Shown piece after piece: positions 22,810 to 35,694 of a stretch of 64,000 nt of DNA. The DNA comes from Sipunculus nudus (lineage: Eukaryota > Annelida > Sipuncula > Golfingiida > Sipunculidae). The notes beneath the pieces were generated by a model. The model saw only the letters and a program-made list of their open reading frames with translations. It ran no database searches and was not told the origin of the DNA. The translations under genes were made by a program, and so were the position numbers. The DNA lies in the NCBI GenBank assembly GCA_026874595.1, contig CM049316.1, positions 27,203,339-27,267,338 on the forward strand, read 5' to 3'. The first letter of the stretch is position 1. Every line of letters starts with the position of its first letter.

Positions 22810-25800
22810 CACTAGACTTTAGTATTACCAGTCATGTACCTTTTTTTTCTCAGGCATTTAGATCAGTGTATATTTAACACTTCCTTAAAACAACACGGAC
22901 ATGGAATAAGGGATAAGGATGTAGGGGTGAGTTATAAATAAAATGGTTCGGTTTCTGATGTTATGTGGAAAGGGTGTCCCTTGATATTGCTTCCTGTCTG
23001 AAGAGGTATAATATTCATATTATGTTAAATTCATAGAACTAATTTTATTGATATTAAAATGGATAATTATAACCGCTTATATGTTCATGTCAAAACTATC
23101 ATTCTCACATCGATTTAAGCTTTGTCATATGGTAGTCGTTTAAGGCTTATTTCCCGATATATTAATCAGCCATGATACCCTAAATCAGGCTCTGAGATAA
23201 ACTAACAATGCTGAAGGCGGGAGAATATACAGCTGATATATCTGTCGCAAAAAATTTCAGCGACACTTTGCAGCAATGACTCGCACCTGACCTACATAGT
23301 CTTCCCTTGGTGTGTTAAGATATTATAGTTTATTTCATTTGAGTAAACACCCAAAATACAGATCCAGCGTGCAGAGGTAGATATTCGTAAGTCTTTTCAA
23401 GGAATCCTTGGCAATATTTAATGCCATGCTTGATTTAATGTTACCTCAGTCGCATTAAAATAATGCATAAGCGACCATTTCTTTAGTATTGATATCATGC
23501 TATGTATTGCCTCTATCTTGGGTTCATAGGTCACTTGCTTATTCAATTCATTTTGGGAGCCTTTTCCAATTTCCGTTTATATTTAATTGACTTATTTGAT
23601 TTGCTGATCCCTTAACCCTGGTTATAGCTATTAAAATTCTTACTTAAAGATGAAAACATTTTAGTTTTAAAGAAATTAAATAAAACAGTGTGCCAAATTC
23701 ACCACACTGACTGAAGAAGAATTTCACCAAATATATGTCTTCATCTATATAGTGTCACCTTTCGGCAAAGACTATATATTTATAGTACATCGAGGGAGTT
23801 TAGTATTGGGCTCATCATGACCTACGTTTAAGGAGGCGTCGAGCACAAATCATCCGTGAAGGAAAGAATGATATAAGTTGGTTTAGTTGGTAAGTGTGCA
23901 AATTGTTCTCAATTGGCAAACTTTGGAAATAACTGAAGGGAAATAATTGACTGAATTCCTGAAGCAAACATGGTGCCAAAATACATATTTGGTGTAATTT
24001 GAAAGCCAACTGAGTGCTCTTAAATCGGATAAATCGAATGACATAACTAATGGGGAAGTTTCGACAATAAAAAAAAATATTTATTATCTATTAACATAGA
24101 AAACAGTAAAAACTTTTTAACCAAATACACAATGGACCGAACGACCACCAATGAATTCAACCATGCCGAAAATTATTAAAATTTAGGTAAAAGGATAATC
24201 ACCCTCAGGACCATTGCCGGCTATACTACCCCCTCCCCCCACACACACCCCTCGAAAAATACCCCTGGACAATTTTCCCCCAAAATCTACCTGCTGTCAT
24301 TAACCGCCATAATCTACATACCCGAGACTGTAACCCCTGCGGGAAAATTAGTCCTATGGTATAAGATACACATTTTGTAGTAGACATTATCTAATAGAAA
24401 ATAACATAAATATATATTCGTCCTTTAATGCTGTCCGGGAAGCACTGCTTACAGCTTCCGCCTTTAATGCATTTTTCGTGTTTTTTTTAAAAAAAAAACC
24501 TTTGTCGATGCATTTGCTGTCTGTAAAAAGTCTCGTTTTTAATTAATTACCAGATGTTTTGGTTTTTCTTACAATCAGAATATTTGGACAAACCAAGACT
24601 AAATAAGACGCTGAAAGCAATCTGCTAAGTTGTAAACTGATTGCCTATCACATTATTCTTATACTCACTTTAAATATACATTTAATAGGATGATGGTAAT
24701 TGTCGGTTGGGTAGGGGGGATATTGTCTGGGGAGTAATTGACTTGGTTTTAATTGTCTGGGCTAAATATCTAAGGGCTTTCCGTCTGGAATAGTTGTTCT
24801 CGAGCCGATTTATCATTTCTATGTTCATTTAAAATTTTTAAACTGGATAAGCAAGGTATATTTGTCTTCGATGCCATTGTTTTCGTATTTTCTCTAATTT
24901 TCAAGCTGTGGTGCTAGCACCAGTTTCCAGACGTCACGTCAGGTGCTAGTCAACGACTGGATAACATCTCTGTAAACTCTTGCACATGGTCTCATGTGTG
25001 ACCATAAAATTGTGAAAGCTAATCAAAGGTATAGATATGAGTTTGGAAGCTCTTCCACTACATGTCAATCACTGAGGCCCATTTGCATTTTTTCATCAAA
25101 GGTATGTTCCTCAGATACGCCTATACTGTGAAAGTATTGTACACATGATTTCCTAAACCTATTTATTAAATGTGCAAAAAATTCCTAGAATGGCTCATTT
25201 TAAACATTCAATGAAATCTCTGATTTCTAAATAGTGAGAAGGTTTAATTTTTTTAATGTGTATGACACGTTGATCTTTTAGACCTTATTTCTGTATAAGA
25301 GGTGTGTCTGTATCTTAAATTATCTGTTACGACTGTTGTTTTCTTTTGGCACAGAATATGTGATTTATGAGCCTTTTATATTCTTTTGCTCATTCTATTG
25401 TAATTTATGTGTTTCCTTTAGCACACACATACGTATATGACACAGTGTGCAGCTGTTACTATACTTAAACATGCTGGTCAAAACAGGACAAATTAGTTTC
25501 AGAGCCGTCACCTGCATATCTCGACAGCTTACTACATATGGATAAAACTCAGTATTAAATAAATGTGTCACTGTGGTGTAACTAATCCGCGAAACTAATA
25601 TTTTTACTATTATCATGTGTTAATTGCTTTGCTGCTCTGAATTTTATATTCAGGATAATACTTATATCTCTGTCAGAGTATATGGTATAGTTAATCAAGG
25701 TGTTATTCTCCTTTCTTGCAGTTATTCTCATTTTTTGTTGACCATATTGACGTTATATGGCTGTAGCTTTAGAACTTCATAGGCAGACGCAAAGTGACAC

Positions 25801-25985
25801 TTTGAAGCAGTTTCATAAGGATAGACACCAGGTGTTGATGATCAATTTCAGTAGTGACGTCTCGAACCTGAATAAAGTCATGAAATTTGTAGCATGTAAA
25901 GACTACACCCAACATTTTTTCCCCATTTTTGCACCCATGACTGTGGTTCAATTAGAGATTCGGAGCCGTAGGCAATTGGTTTGCC
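22810..25985. other. Intergenic, no gene recognised
   Basis: About 3.2 kb of AT-rich DNA. There are C-rich and CA-rich tracts at about 24228-24290. Short frames at 23815-24009, 25395-25616 and 25757-25993 lack recognisable motifs. Confidence 0.5.
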
Positions 25986-26005
25986 ATTCTTGATGCATGC
26001 AGCTC

Positions 26006-26410
26006 CTAGGCCGAGCTTTGAGGCGTGCGGGTGAGTGTTACGGGTTTGGGAACGTTGTATTAAGCAAGGACAGATGGGGTGCTGTTCATGTGCTTGATGT
26101 AATTAAATGCCTTGTGGTGTGAATCGTTCCTTTTGCAATGAAGCAATTAAGTCAGGTTGGGTATGAATTTTGCAACATACTGAGTCATGCATAGGAATCG
26201 TATTGCTTGAACAGAATCTGGCTCACACATGTTGGGGATTGCCTTGATTTTCACTGGATCAGATTTAAGACCTTGTCCTGTCAGTATGTGTCCGACATAT
26301 GGTACCTCACCTACACGGACGTATAGCAGCTTAGCAGCATTAAGTTAAAGATTAACTTCACGCGCACGATCAAGAACTAAATGCATTGCATTTTGTGTTT
26401 GTGTTAAACC
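26006..26410 (-). pseudogene. Gypsy-type LTR retrotransposon pol remnant (RT)
   Basis: One minus-strand frame of about 135 codons with four internal stops reads as the end of a Gypsy reverse transcriptase. It contains LDRAREVNL and LNAAKLLYVR, then VPYVGHILTGQGLKSDPVK (cf. VxYLGHxxSxxGIxPDPxK), then QAIRFLCMTQYVAKFIPNL (cf. the RxFLGxxxYxxxFIPxxS motif). It ends towards the connection domain (YIKHMNSTPSVLA, KPVTL). No LTRs, integrase or catalytic YVDD block were found nearby, so it is an isolated, inactive fragment. Confidence 0.85.
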
Positions 26411-26414
26411 GCCT

Positions 26415-27770
26415 GTGTATATATATTTTTACATATGTAAATAAGTAACATTTTGATATATAAACTTAAAATGGGTGATTCACATATTTCAATTTAATAT
26501 TGTATACTTGTCAAATGAAAACTTACTACGTACAACGGCACCTTTCATTTTTCCCAATGCACATTTTATGTTAAGACCTACATGTTGTAGGATATTTTTT
26601 TTCTAGAGCGTCTATTCCATATATCTTACATGTATCTATAAACTTCTTCCAGGCCCGCTGAAAAGAATCACTATTGCATTTACAAATGCTTCCTACTGAA
26701 ATACAAAAAAAAAAAAAAAAACGCATGTAGTTATTTAGACTGTGTATTTAGAGTTAACAGCATCGGGCTATGTATAACTGAGCTATCTGGCAATGGGGCT
26801 ATACTAAAGAAGCAAAATAATGGTCAAGAAATTATTTTCTGTAACGTAAAATCCATTTGATCTAAACTCTCTAGCTTTACTGGATTTCTATTTAAGCATT
26901 TTGAAATAAATGTCCCCCAAAATAAGTATTTATTATTGACTTGACCAGAGAAGGACATTGGGTTGTTTGTTCCAAAGGAGTGGAGCAGTGACACTGAATG
27001 CTCGTGTCTTTACCATACAGGAGGTTGCAATGTGAGCAATGGATTCAGCAATGAATTGTGGCCTTGAGTTCTATCCTGAGTATTTCCCCCACAGTTGCCA
27101 GACAACCATTCATAAATGTGTGTTTCATGAAAAATATACACAATATGCAATAATCCTTGAGACTGACTTTAAATCTTGGGCGAACCGTAACAGTTATGAG
27201 CTGCTGAGAGTATATTTAGAACAATTCGCCAATGGACTTTAACAAAATATTTTTCAGCTAACGGAGCTTGTGAATAAATATTTTGTAACCTAGATTAACT
27301 GTCTTTATTTCAGTCTCTTAGGACAGAGTGCAGTGTGTGGCCTTTTCAATAACTTACATAGTCTCCTGTAAACGCAACAATTTGTTTTTATACCTTATGT
27401 CACCTCTTAAGGCATGATTTCTAACCCTCAAAGGTATTTATTGATAATTAGTTACTGATATATAAATAAACAGATCTACTTGCACATATAATTAAAGGGA
27501 ACAAATGTGAGAATATAGAAAAATACAAGTGACACCGGGAGTGTTTAGGAACTGATGAAACAATGCACACCAGTGTTTAGGGCTGAGCAACCTTTAATGA
27601 ATAGGGACATTGTTTAACAACACAATACCCTGACCGGCGCGTCTATACAAATGTAATGCTAACCAGATATAGCTTACCCAAGGATGAAAATAAAACCTGA
27701 TTAAAGAAAATGACACGATTCATTTCGCAAAAATCACACATGAATTATGTAACAAGTATCTAGTCTGATC
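26415..27770. other. Intergenic, no gene recognised
   Basis: AT-rich, with an adenine run near 26705-26721. The 67-codon frame at 27039-27242 has no recognisable domain. Confidence 0.5.
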
Positions 27771-27774
27771 ATTT

Positions 27775-28100
27775 TGGGATTTCGGATGTCAGTATCACAG
27801 GTTATTGTGACGACCCTTGCCATTGCATTAATGATTGAGGTTTGCTCTCTGGTGGATTTAAGTTTTCATGGTGATGGTCACATGAAGGTAATGTTAGTGT
27901 CAATATTTTACAATACCCAGGTATACGATGTGGCTGCATGACAATGAATCAAGCCGTCATTACCATTATTTATGCACTACCCCCTGATTTCGTGACAAAG
28001 ATGAAACGACGAAATTAGCTCCTGCGGGCGATCAATAACTGAACAGCATTTCATATTTATATACTATGGCATCCTAATGCGTTAGGGGTTATGTTCTTTT
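27775..28100 (+). repeat. Dispersed duplicate, copy 1 (see 28875)
   Basis: Diverged copy of 28875-29175. Shared landmarks in the same order include tgtcacaggttaatgtga-like, tttgctctctg-tggatt, gtggctg-atgaca, gacaaagatgaaacgacgaa and gggcgat-aataact. It is non-coding as far as I can see. Confidence 0.65.
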
Positions 28101-28874
28101 GTCGGATCAAAGTGGGCAAATCCGTTACCCCTTAACACAGCATAAATGCCTGCTGAGTGGTGTATTCAAATAATCACAGGAACTTGCAACCTTGGCTGAG
28201 ATTACATCAGATATACAAACATCAGATTTTATTGTTATATATTCTATAGATCTGAGTTAAATTTAAGACTGCTAATAGACTTTTGGTCTTCTTAGACTCT
28301 GTACTGATTATGCTTCTGCTCCGATATATGCAGTATAAAGTACAGGAAGCGTGACAAAATTGTACCAAAGGACAGGTGGGTGGATTGGTTGACGATTGAC
28401 GTTTTTCTCATATAAATGCTCTCCTAAAATATACGTTGCTGGGAAAAGAAAGGAATCATGACCGATGCAAGCCGAACTGAAACAAATATATTATAACATT
28501 TAAAACGGCAGTGTAATTATTGGTCTAATTGTTGTTAGCAACATGACATAAAATGAAGGCGGAATAATAGTTACCTTTAATATTTTCTAATTGTACATAC
28601 AAATCAGTACTAAGATTTTGTGAAAGAACGAACAGCTTTACTAATAGTAGATTATTTTATATTATTTTAAGAACACGGCATAGATGTAAAATGCGATAAT
28701 TCACTACAAGGAGGAGATACTAAAAGACAAATTAGGATGAAATAATAGGCTGAAATTAAGATATTAGCACACAATTCACCATACATTTACATGTGGGAAT
28801 CAATTAATTCCAGATTTGTGAATGCTCTCGGAAAGCTAAAGGGAAACTATATAAATCTGCAATGTAAATCAGGT

Positions 28875-29175
28875 GGGATTATTTCGGGGCTTCCTGGATT
28901 CCAGTGTCACAGGTTAATGTGAAGACTCTCAGAATTGCATTGAGTTGATGTTTGCTCTCTGATGGATTAAACTCTTTATGTGGTACAATATCCATGGCAG
29001 CTATGTTATATCCTGTGGCTGTATGACATTTAATGTGGCTGCCCTCAAAAGTATCCATGCACGACTCCCGGATTTTGCGACAAAGATGAAACGACGAACG
29101 TTGCTGCTACGGGCGATTAATAACTTTATTAACCTTTATTTACTAGGGCTTCCACATGCGTTTTGTTTTATGTTC
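28875..29175 (+). repeat. Dispersed duplicate, copy 2 (see 27775)
   Basis: Second diverged copy, about 600 bp from the 3' end of the GPCR gene. A 68-codon frame inside (28978-29184) is not shared in frame with copy 1. A weaker third relative may lie at about 31855-31985 on the other side of the GPCR. Confidence 0.65.
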
Positions 29176-29600
29176 GCTAGCTGATTAAATCCTGTAGGTA
29201 CAACCTTGCCTGGCTATCTTTTAAAGAAATCCTGAAGCTCCGAGATATTGCAGCCTTAATCCAGTTTTTCTCAACTTCTTGCAAAAGTATTTGTTTAGCT
29301 TCTTTAGAACGCATCCTTGTACCGTACAGTGAATGTGAACAAGAATTTAAATACGAAGCATGTACACTTGTAATTATATAAACACAAACATCAAATGTAT
29401 AATGCAAGACATTCATCATATCCATTAAAAATAAACGTATGCACCTTTTTCATATACACAAAAGTGCACCAACCGAAACAGTGTATTAGAGACAACAATT
29501 ACTGTACAATAACGTCTGATTTTTACTAGCATACATAATAACCGCTTGGTTGGATTTTTATAAATAACAGGTGCGTTGTTGAATGAATTAAATGAACATG

Positions 29601-29606
29601 TTTATT
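29601..29606 (-). terminator. Candidate polyadenylation signal for the GPCR
   Basis: AATAAA on the minus strand, about 155 nt past the GPCR stop codon. Confidence 0.4.
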
Positions 29607-29759
29607 TAATATACATCATAATATTATTAATAATTTTTCCCTTTTCAATGGTTAAATGTATATATGTTTCAATGTGCTGAAGCGACTGTTAATAGTTTAC
29701 AAATGGTTACTGTTGACTTCAGCACTATACATAAGAGTAGTATCACTTCATCCTTAAAC

Positions 29760-30827
29760 TCACAACCGAGTAGTAATAAACTCAGTTTCTATGGTAGATA
29801 CCTTAAGCCCGCCCGTCCTGTTATGGTGAATCCTAACATTTCTAGAAGTGACTTTGTCGTTGGACCTTCGACAGCACATCAGACGGACCACGTCCTCTCT
29901 GAAAGATTCGCTACCAACACCGTACAAGAATACATTGGTTGAATAAGCACAAGTGTACCAACACAAGCAGATCATAAAAACGAAGTATAGTAAGGGATCA
30001 TTGCTACCAGTCTCATAGTAAACCAGCCACATAATGATATACGGAAAATGCATCACTACATAAGACAATGTGATAAGCAAAAGAAATTTTGTAACGTTTC
30101 TGTCTTGATGGGTTCTTCGATTATTCTCAGTGATCACATCGCCAATGTTCCTAGGAGGTGCCAAAACTGCTCTTATAGTCAAGAAAGAGAAAACTAATAT
30201 TGCAATACCGAATAAAAACGTGCCCATGGCAACATGTATTACAATACTAAATGTAAAGTAGAGGTATTCGTAGCGTTCTTGCACAGAACACCCATGTACC
30301 TCACCGATTTCATTGATAAAGGATAATCCAGATATCATTCCGCAACACAAAATGACTGTCACAACTACAAGGAGAACAATCCATTTGAATCTAACGATCC
30401 GGAGAAACCTGAGTGGGTGCGCAACAGCAAAATATCTAGTTACTGCTATAATGAGTATAAGTAACCCAGATATAAATAAAGCCGTTTCCTCTAGGGTTAC
30501 GCTTAAGGCACATAGCCAGATAGTTGACGTGGCATAACGGATCTTGACAGAAACTAGATATACTGTGTCCGAAACCGTGAGGCAATTCAGAAGAAATCTA
30601 TGCACACTGTTTTTCGTCTTCTTTGAGCTCAACATTACCACAATAACGAACATATTGCCTGCACAGCCGACAATAACTGACGCATAAAGAAAATATTGGA
30701 AAATTTCATTTCCTAACTGATACAGATAATGGGTACCTTCTATATCTTTGCACGTGTTGTTCGTACAATTCACAACTGATAGGTTTCCCCCTGGGAACGC
30801 TGTACCTTCTAATGATTGACTCGACAT
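29760..30827 (-). CDS. Class A peptide-type G protein-coupled receptor
   Basis: An intact 355-residue, single-exon seven-helix receptor for the plasma membrane, resembling invertebrate FMRFamide/neuropeptide-receptor-like proteins. The N-terminus (1-40) has glycosylation sites (NLS, NCT, NNT). TM1 is at about 44-66 with the GN motif (N58). TM2 has LTVSD (D87). TM3 begins at C106, 25 residues before R131, and ends TRYFAVAHPL in place of DRY. TM4 is at about 149-170. C180 in loop 2 can pair with C106. TM5 is at about 189-215, TM6 at about 246-268 and TM7 at about 282-303, with NVFLY in place of NPxxY. The short tail begins with a di-cysteine (CC, 318-319). The ATG at 30827 is chosen because it is the first with a receptor-length N-terminus. 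G-protein coupling and ligand are unknown. Confidence 0.9.
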   Translation of the reverse strand: MSSQSLEGTAFPGGNLSVVNCTNNTCKDIEGTHYLYQLGNEIFQYFLYASVIVGCAGNMFVIVVMLSSKKTKNSVHRFLLNCLTVSDTVYLVSVKIRYATSTIWLCALSVTLEETALFISGLLILIIAVTRYFAVAHPLRFLRIVRFKWIVLLVVVTVILCCGMISGLSFINEIGEVHGCSVQERYEYLYFTFSIVIHVAMGTFLFGIAILVFSFLTIRAVLAPPRNIGDVITENNRRTHQDRNVTKFLLLITLSYVVMHFPYIIMWLVYYETGSNDPLLYFVFMICLCWYTCAYSTNVFLYGVGSESFREDVVRLMCCRRSNDKVTSRNVRIHHNRTGGLKVSTIETEFITTRL

Positions 30828-30829
30828 TT

Positions 30830-32418
30830 CTAAATTTCGCTAGACTGGGACGGCTTTCTCCTATTTCTTTTGTAAAATGATGATAATATTCATCTTTCAT
30901 AGACTCCCTGAACAATGATTTGTTGTTCTTTTTTAAATGATTAATAAATTACTATCAATAAAATGTTCTCATATTTTGAATTTAAGAAATGACCATTTCC
31001 GATTTTGGAACAGTATTCTTTCCCGTTGAGCCTGAACTGACTTTGCTGATATAAATAAATGGACATCCTATGTATAACCTAGCACTTGTGAGATAACCTA
31101 GTGGTACACAAGAGGAAAATATATAAAAAGGTTATCTAAATGAATTCAATCTCCAACGGAAAAAAGGTCATGTTTCTTCTTCATATATGCTTCTATACAG
31201 AGGGTATCTGTGAGCAGGCTCAGGTATGATTTATAAACGTATGCGTTTCAGCTGATTGGTACTCCTCGATAATAATAATGTTCATCTACTCCTCACGATT
31301 TTCGTCCAAACGTTGTTTTGATATATGTATCTGTAAAAGTATAACGTCGGTATATAGTTCATAATTTACCTCTAATGTATGTTTGCTGTTTTTTTTTTTA
31401 GATCAGCTTTATATGTTCCCGATGGTCTTTTCTTTTGCAAAGTTAAACTCAAGCAATCCTGTGATATCGATATTAAGTTTATACATAATTCATTATAACA
31501 TTAACATAAGGACAATGTTCAGAAAATATATGACGTGAATGCTCAGTGGTATTACTGGAAAAGTTTTCTTCTCTCTCTTATTGAATTCTTCGTTGGACTC
31601 GCAAATCTAATTCATGCTTCATTTCATAACGAATAAGGACTGTTCTCATCTCGTAAGTTTGTTCCCATTTCTGTTTCACTCTCTCTGCACAGATATGTTA
31701 AACGTACCTCCCAATAAGGTGAACATGAGATGACTCCCCAAGTTGAAGGTTTAGTCTTTCGCCGATTTCTTTTAGTTTATAAACAAACAAATCTCACATC
31801 CACGTCATGATTCCTTCGTCATATTCTTATTTTACCAATGACAGTGCTCTATCCTTTTGGTGTTTACATGACAAAGTTTGTAGCTGGCGTCAACCCCGGG
31901 GGTTTCAAAACTAATGTGAAGTGACGAATACAACACATGCAGGCGATCAATAACTTCTGAGCCATTTATCCTAATGGAATCAGCTCGCAATACCCTCATC
32001 ACTCATGTTGTAGTTGACCTCGGACCTCGTATTTGATTACTGCTAAATACGTGCAGCTATAATTGAACAATCATTTAGTATGAAGACTATGCTAAATCAT
32101 TCAGTTTGCTTCCTACATTACTGGAGTATTTGTTTCACTCTTCCTTAACGCATTCTGACCTTACAAATCTTAAGCAAATATAATTTGAAATGCATGTTTA
32201 TCACTTAAATACTATAGGATAAAATTTATATGCATCAATCCAGAAACAAAATGTAAACCTACCATATATATATAATAAAAAAAATTAATCAGGTTCCACG
32301 CTCGCTCTTAATGAGACGACTGCTTTAATGCAATATCCATAAGATTATTGTTTGTTTTTACACAGCAGCTGTGTGATTAAGTATATCATTTGTGTATGTC
32401 TTTATCCAATATGTTGTA
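30830..32418. other. Upstream flank of the GPCR, no separate gene
   Basis: AT-rich sequence with no recognisable open frame. A weak copy of the 27.8/28.9 kb duplicate may lie at about 31855-31985. Confidence 0.45.
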
Positions 32419-32421
32419 GTA

Positions 32422-32837
32422 CAGTAGAATGTCGTTTATCCGCACATCGTTTATCCGAAAAAAATCTTTATCCGATATTTAAAGTGAGAACAGGAATTTT
32501 AATCGTTTATCCGTTAATCGAAACAACAAACAAAAATTTGGAAAATATATAAAAATATCAAAGGAAATTATTAGAGATTAGCAAAAATAAGTAATGCAAA
32601 ATTTACATTCCAGGGCCGAGAATTAATAATTTCAATGTTTTTGTTTATATTATACGTTAAATTGATGAAAATCTTCACAAAATGCTGTTGTCAAGGTATA
32701 TTTTAGGCTGTCAGTAGCTGATAATGTCCAGTATTTGGCTAATCATGGTGAATCCTACAAAATCGGTTATCGGACATATCGCTTTTCCGAACAAAACTCC
32801 TGTCTTAGGAGCTTTTAAGATAAAGGACTCTCTACTG
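32422..32837. mobile_element. Pogo-like MITE
   Basis: A 416-bp element flanked by TA (32420-32421 and 32838-32839). Its ends start CAGTAGAATGTCGTTTATCC (left) and, in reverse complement, CAGTAGAGAGTCCTTTATC (right). The interior repeats gtttatccg-like sequence. It is too short and stop-rich to encode a transposase, so it would depend on one supplied elsewhere. Confidence 0.8.
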
Positions 32838-32940
32838 TACTATGTCGCTTCTTTGTATGAAAAGCTAAGAAATTGAAGGGTATGGACAACCTAGGGTATT
32901 TTCAGTTAATGTCAGTTACTAGACTAATTCCTTATTATAG

Positions 32941-33252
32941 GTTGCATTGTCCGAAAGTAGACACAGGACCTGTGGGTCATTTGCCGTGTATTATCATTCT
33001 GGTTCAGGAATAAAACAGTATCTGTATAGAGCAAGATATCTTATCCAAATCGATTACACAGATCCAACGAAATCATTTTATTGGGCACATTTTGTTCTAG
33101 CAAATCAAGATATAACATTTAAAAAGACACAATATACATTTACAATAAATGATAAAGATACAATATTCACAAATATCAACAATACGTTAACTGGAAACTT
33201 TGTTCACAATAATTTAAAACGTTCCACCAGGCTTCACAGGTTTCCGCATTGA
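32941..33252 (+). other. Unrecognised open frame, possible exon
   Basis: About 104 codons stay open after a possible acceptor (ttccttattatag). The frame includes SGSGIKQYLYRARYLIQIDY and SFYWAHFVLAN. The composition is protein-like, but no domain is recognised, no donor stands out before the TGA stop, and no start codon is obvious. It could equally be chance. Confidence 0.25.
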
Positions 33253-33829
33253 TGAAGCTGGAGGTCAGGATAGGCCAGGATATACTCGAAAAGGGTTGGA
33301 CAATGATCTTTCCATCTGTATTGTCATTAATGTGTTCTGTATACTGTGTTTATTGTGTTTATATAGTGTTTGTCCCTAGCAATCTAGAAGAAAAACAATA
33401 CCTAACAACAATATACGTATTTATTATTGTCTTTAACTACAGCTCAAATGTTGACCGAAGAGCTGTATATATTCTTTGAATCGCATTTTAAATAAAGGGC
33501 TGTTTCACATAAAATTCGGTATGGTAACAGTTTCTATAATTAATTCCATATGACAGTCATGTTACACAGAACCTTATAAAATATTATTATTCTGGTTCCT
33601 TTTTACATATACTCTATTGTAAGAACAATATCATTGTCTAAACTATGAATATTATGTATACTGGCAACATATTCCGGAAGCGAATATCTATATAACATGT
33701 ACAACGATATTGTCTTTCTAAAGTTTATTTCGGAAACGAACATGTGACACAGGTTGAATAACACATACAGGGGAATCATGATTGCCTGCTCCCATCTATT
33801 TTAATTTTCCTATCAGAAACAATCCAAAT

Positions 33830-34437
33830 ATAAACCAGGAAATAAGCCCCGTGAACATTCCGACACAACCTTAAAATTATTGTCCTAAAACCAAGTGGCA
33901 TTTGGTGAACAATCTTGCAGTAAGCAAAGAACCTTCTCCTGACCTCTCTGGTAAAAATGATCCTAACGATTAAATTGCAAGAAGGCTGTATTGCGCCGAA
34001 TGCACTTAATATAGCAGTATTTTTCGAGCAAGCTTGGCCTGAAGAAAGAGCCTAAGGCATCAAGTCTGGTTATCGGCATTTGGAGAAGAATAAATAGAAC
34101 CATATTAGCTAAGAGACCCAGGTTGATACGTACACTTGGTAGGTCAGGTGAATTCTGTGACATCTTGTGCCTCATCCTTTTTGGATAGGCAAATAATAAA
34201 AAGGATAGACTCATAATAATTAGTACAGGCACCGTGATAAATAAAATCTAGTATACCGCTTTCTTGCAAATGTCGACATAATCCTTATCAGTTTCATTAA
34301 CTTCATTAAAGTATGTTTTCCATATTTTTTATTTAAAACGTTTTGGGTTGCGCTGGTTCCAACAAAAGTAGCAAGAGCCTTGAAAATAAGCAAACAGATG
34401 TATGACATATATGACCAAACATACACATTCATTCACG
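33830..34437 (-). pseudogene. GPCR pseudogene copy 2, exon for TM4-TM7
   Basis: Paralogue of 785-1429. TM4 (SYMSYICLLIFKALATFVG-like) is in one frame; after a shift near 34225 the frame continues with VLIIMSLSFLLF (TM5), KMSQNSPDLPSVRI, LLANMVLFILLQMP (TM6) and LDALGSFF; TM7 is then out of frame. The acceptor AG present in copy 1 is lost here (tctgcgtg in minus sense). Together these show a dead exon. Confidence 0.75.
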
Positions 34438-34940
34438 CAGAAGATAATATACAGGCTAATAAAAAAACCGTTTATAAATTACCGTTATGAATTTATTTTC
34501 ATATGTTAACACATAATTGATTCGAGATGAAGAATGCTGTTTCTATCTAAGCAATTTATTCTCAAGAGGAATGAATACTGGAAAGGAGAAAGCTCTTCTC
34601 TGATATCATGATACAGAGCTGCAATTCTTAAATTAGCATTGTTCGAAAAGGATATATTTTTCTTTTATTCTTTAAATATTTAACATATAAATAGCAATAC
34701 AAATAATTACACCTGCAGAATAACTAACCAAATATAATACAACCACATTATATAAAAACAAAAGTACGTTACAAAGTCGTTAAATAACATTTATAGGTTA
34801 TACGTAATTGTCCTACAGAAAAGTACACTAAACGACTAACTTTCAAAATTTTACTCAAAGCATTTGATTAAGGTAGTATTGCGAGTCATTTTGATTTATT
34901 CTATATAGATTGCTGCATTCATATAATAATTATTATAGTT

Positions 34941-35642
34941 ACGCCTCCGTTCGTCATTCCGTCCGTCATTCCGTTCGTCCGTCCGGGATTGCTTGCGGAT
35001 CAATTTTTAGCCAAACCATTCCACATAAACCTTTCATCTTTTTCACCTATGGTCAACCCACACATAGATTCAAAACCCTATCGATATGAGTTCACGGAAT
35101 CATAGGTCAAGCCCATGTGATCCGCTTTTAGAAAAAAGATTGTGGATCGATTTCAGGCAAAACCGTTTCACCGAAACCTTTCATCTTTCACATATGGCTC
35201 ACCAAAATATGAATGAAGAACGCTATCGACTTAGACGTCACGAGGTTAAAGGTCAAGGCCACGGGACCCATTTTTTAAAAAGCTTTTGGGTCGATTTTTG
35301 AGCCAAACCGTTTCACCGAGATTTTTCATTTTCCACATATGGCCCATCCACACTTGGATGAGGAACCCAATAGATTTGACGTCACGGGGCCAAAGGTCAA
35401 GGCCAAAGGACCCATTTTGTGAAAAAGCTTGTGGATCAACTTTAAGCCAAACTGTTTCACCTAAACCTTTCATATTTCACATATGGCTCAATCACACATT
35501 GATGAAGAACCCTATCGAGTTTAAGGTCAGAGGGTATAAGATCAAGGTCGAAGACCTGTCATCATTTCCACACTTGTGTAATACACCCCATATGATTAGG
35601 CTCCCTTGCGAGGGGATGCTCCGCTTTGCAGTGCCCTTGTTA
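34941..35642 (+). mobile_element. Tandem-unit element C (about 146-bp units)
   Basis: A 0.7-kb element starts with a cgtccgtc-rich stretch. Four diverged units follow, each with gcttgtggatcgattt, agccaaaccgtttcacc, cctttcatctttcacatatggc and gaggtcaaaggtcaaggc. Landmarks recur 143-148 bp apart. It ends with CCTTGCGAGGGGATGC and then GCCCTTGTTA, like the ends of elements A and B. It interrupts the duplicated GPCR segment between its two exons. No coding capacity. Confidence 0.7.
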
Positions 35643-35694
35643 ATTTTCAATATTTATATTCAGATTTAATGCAACTAGGATACATTTATATTAC

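Noticed and set aside
24228-24790. C-rich stretch at 24.23 kb and G-rich stretch at 24.70 kb as an inverted pair
   Set aside because: Only a general similarity in composition; no continuous complementarity.
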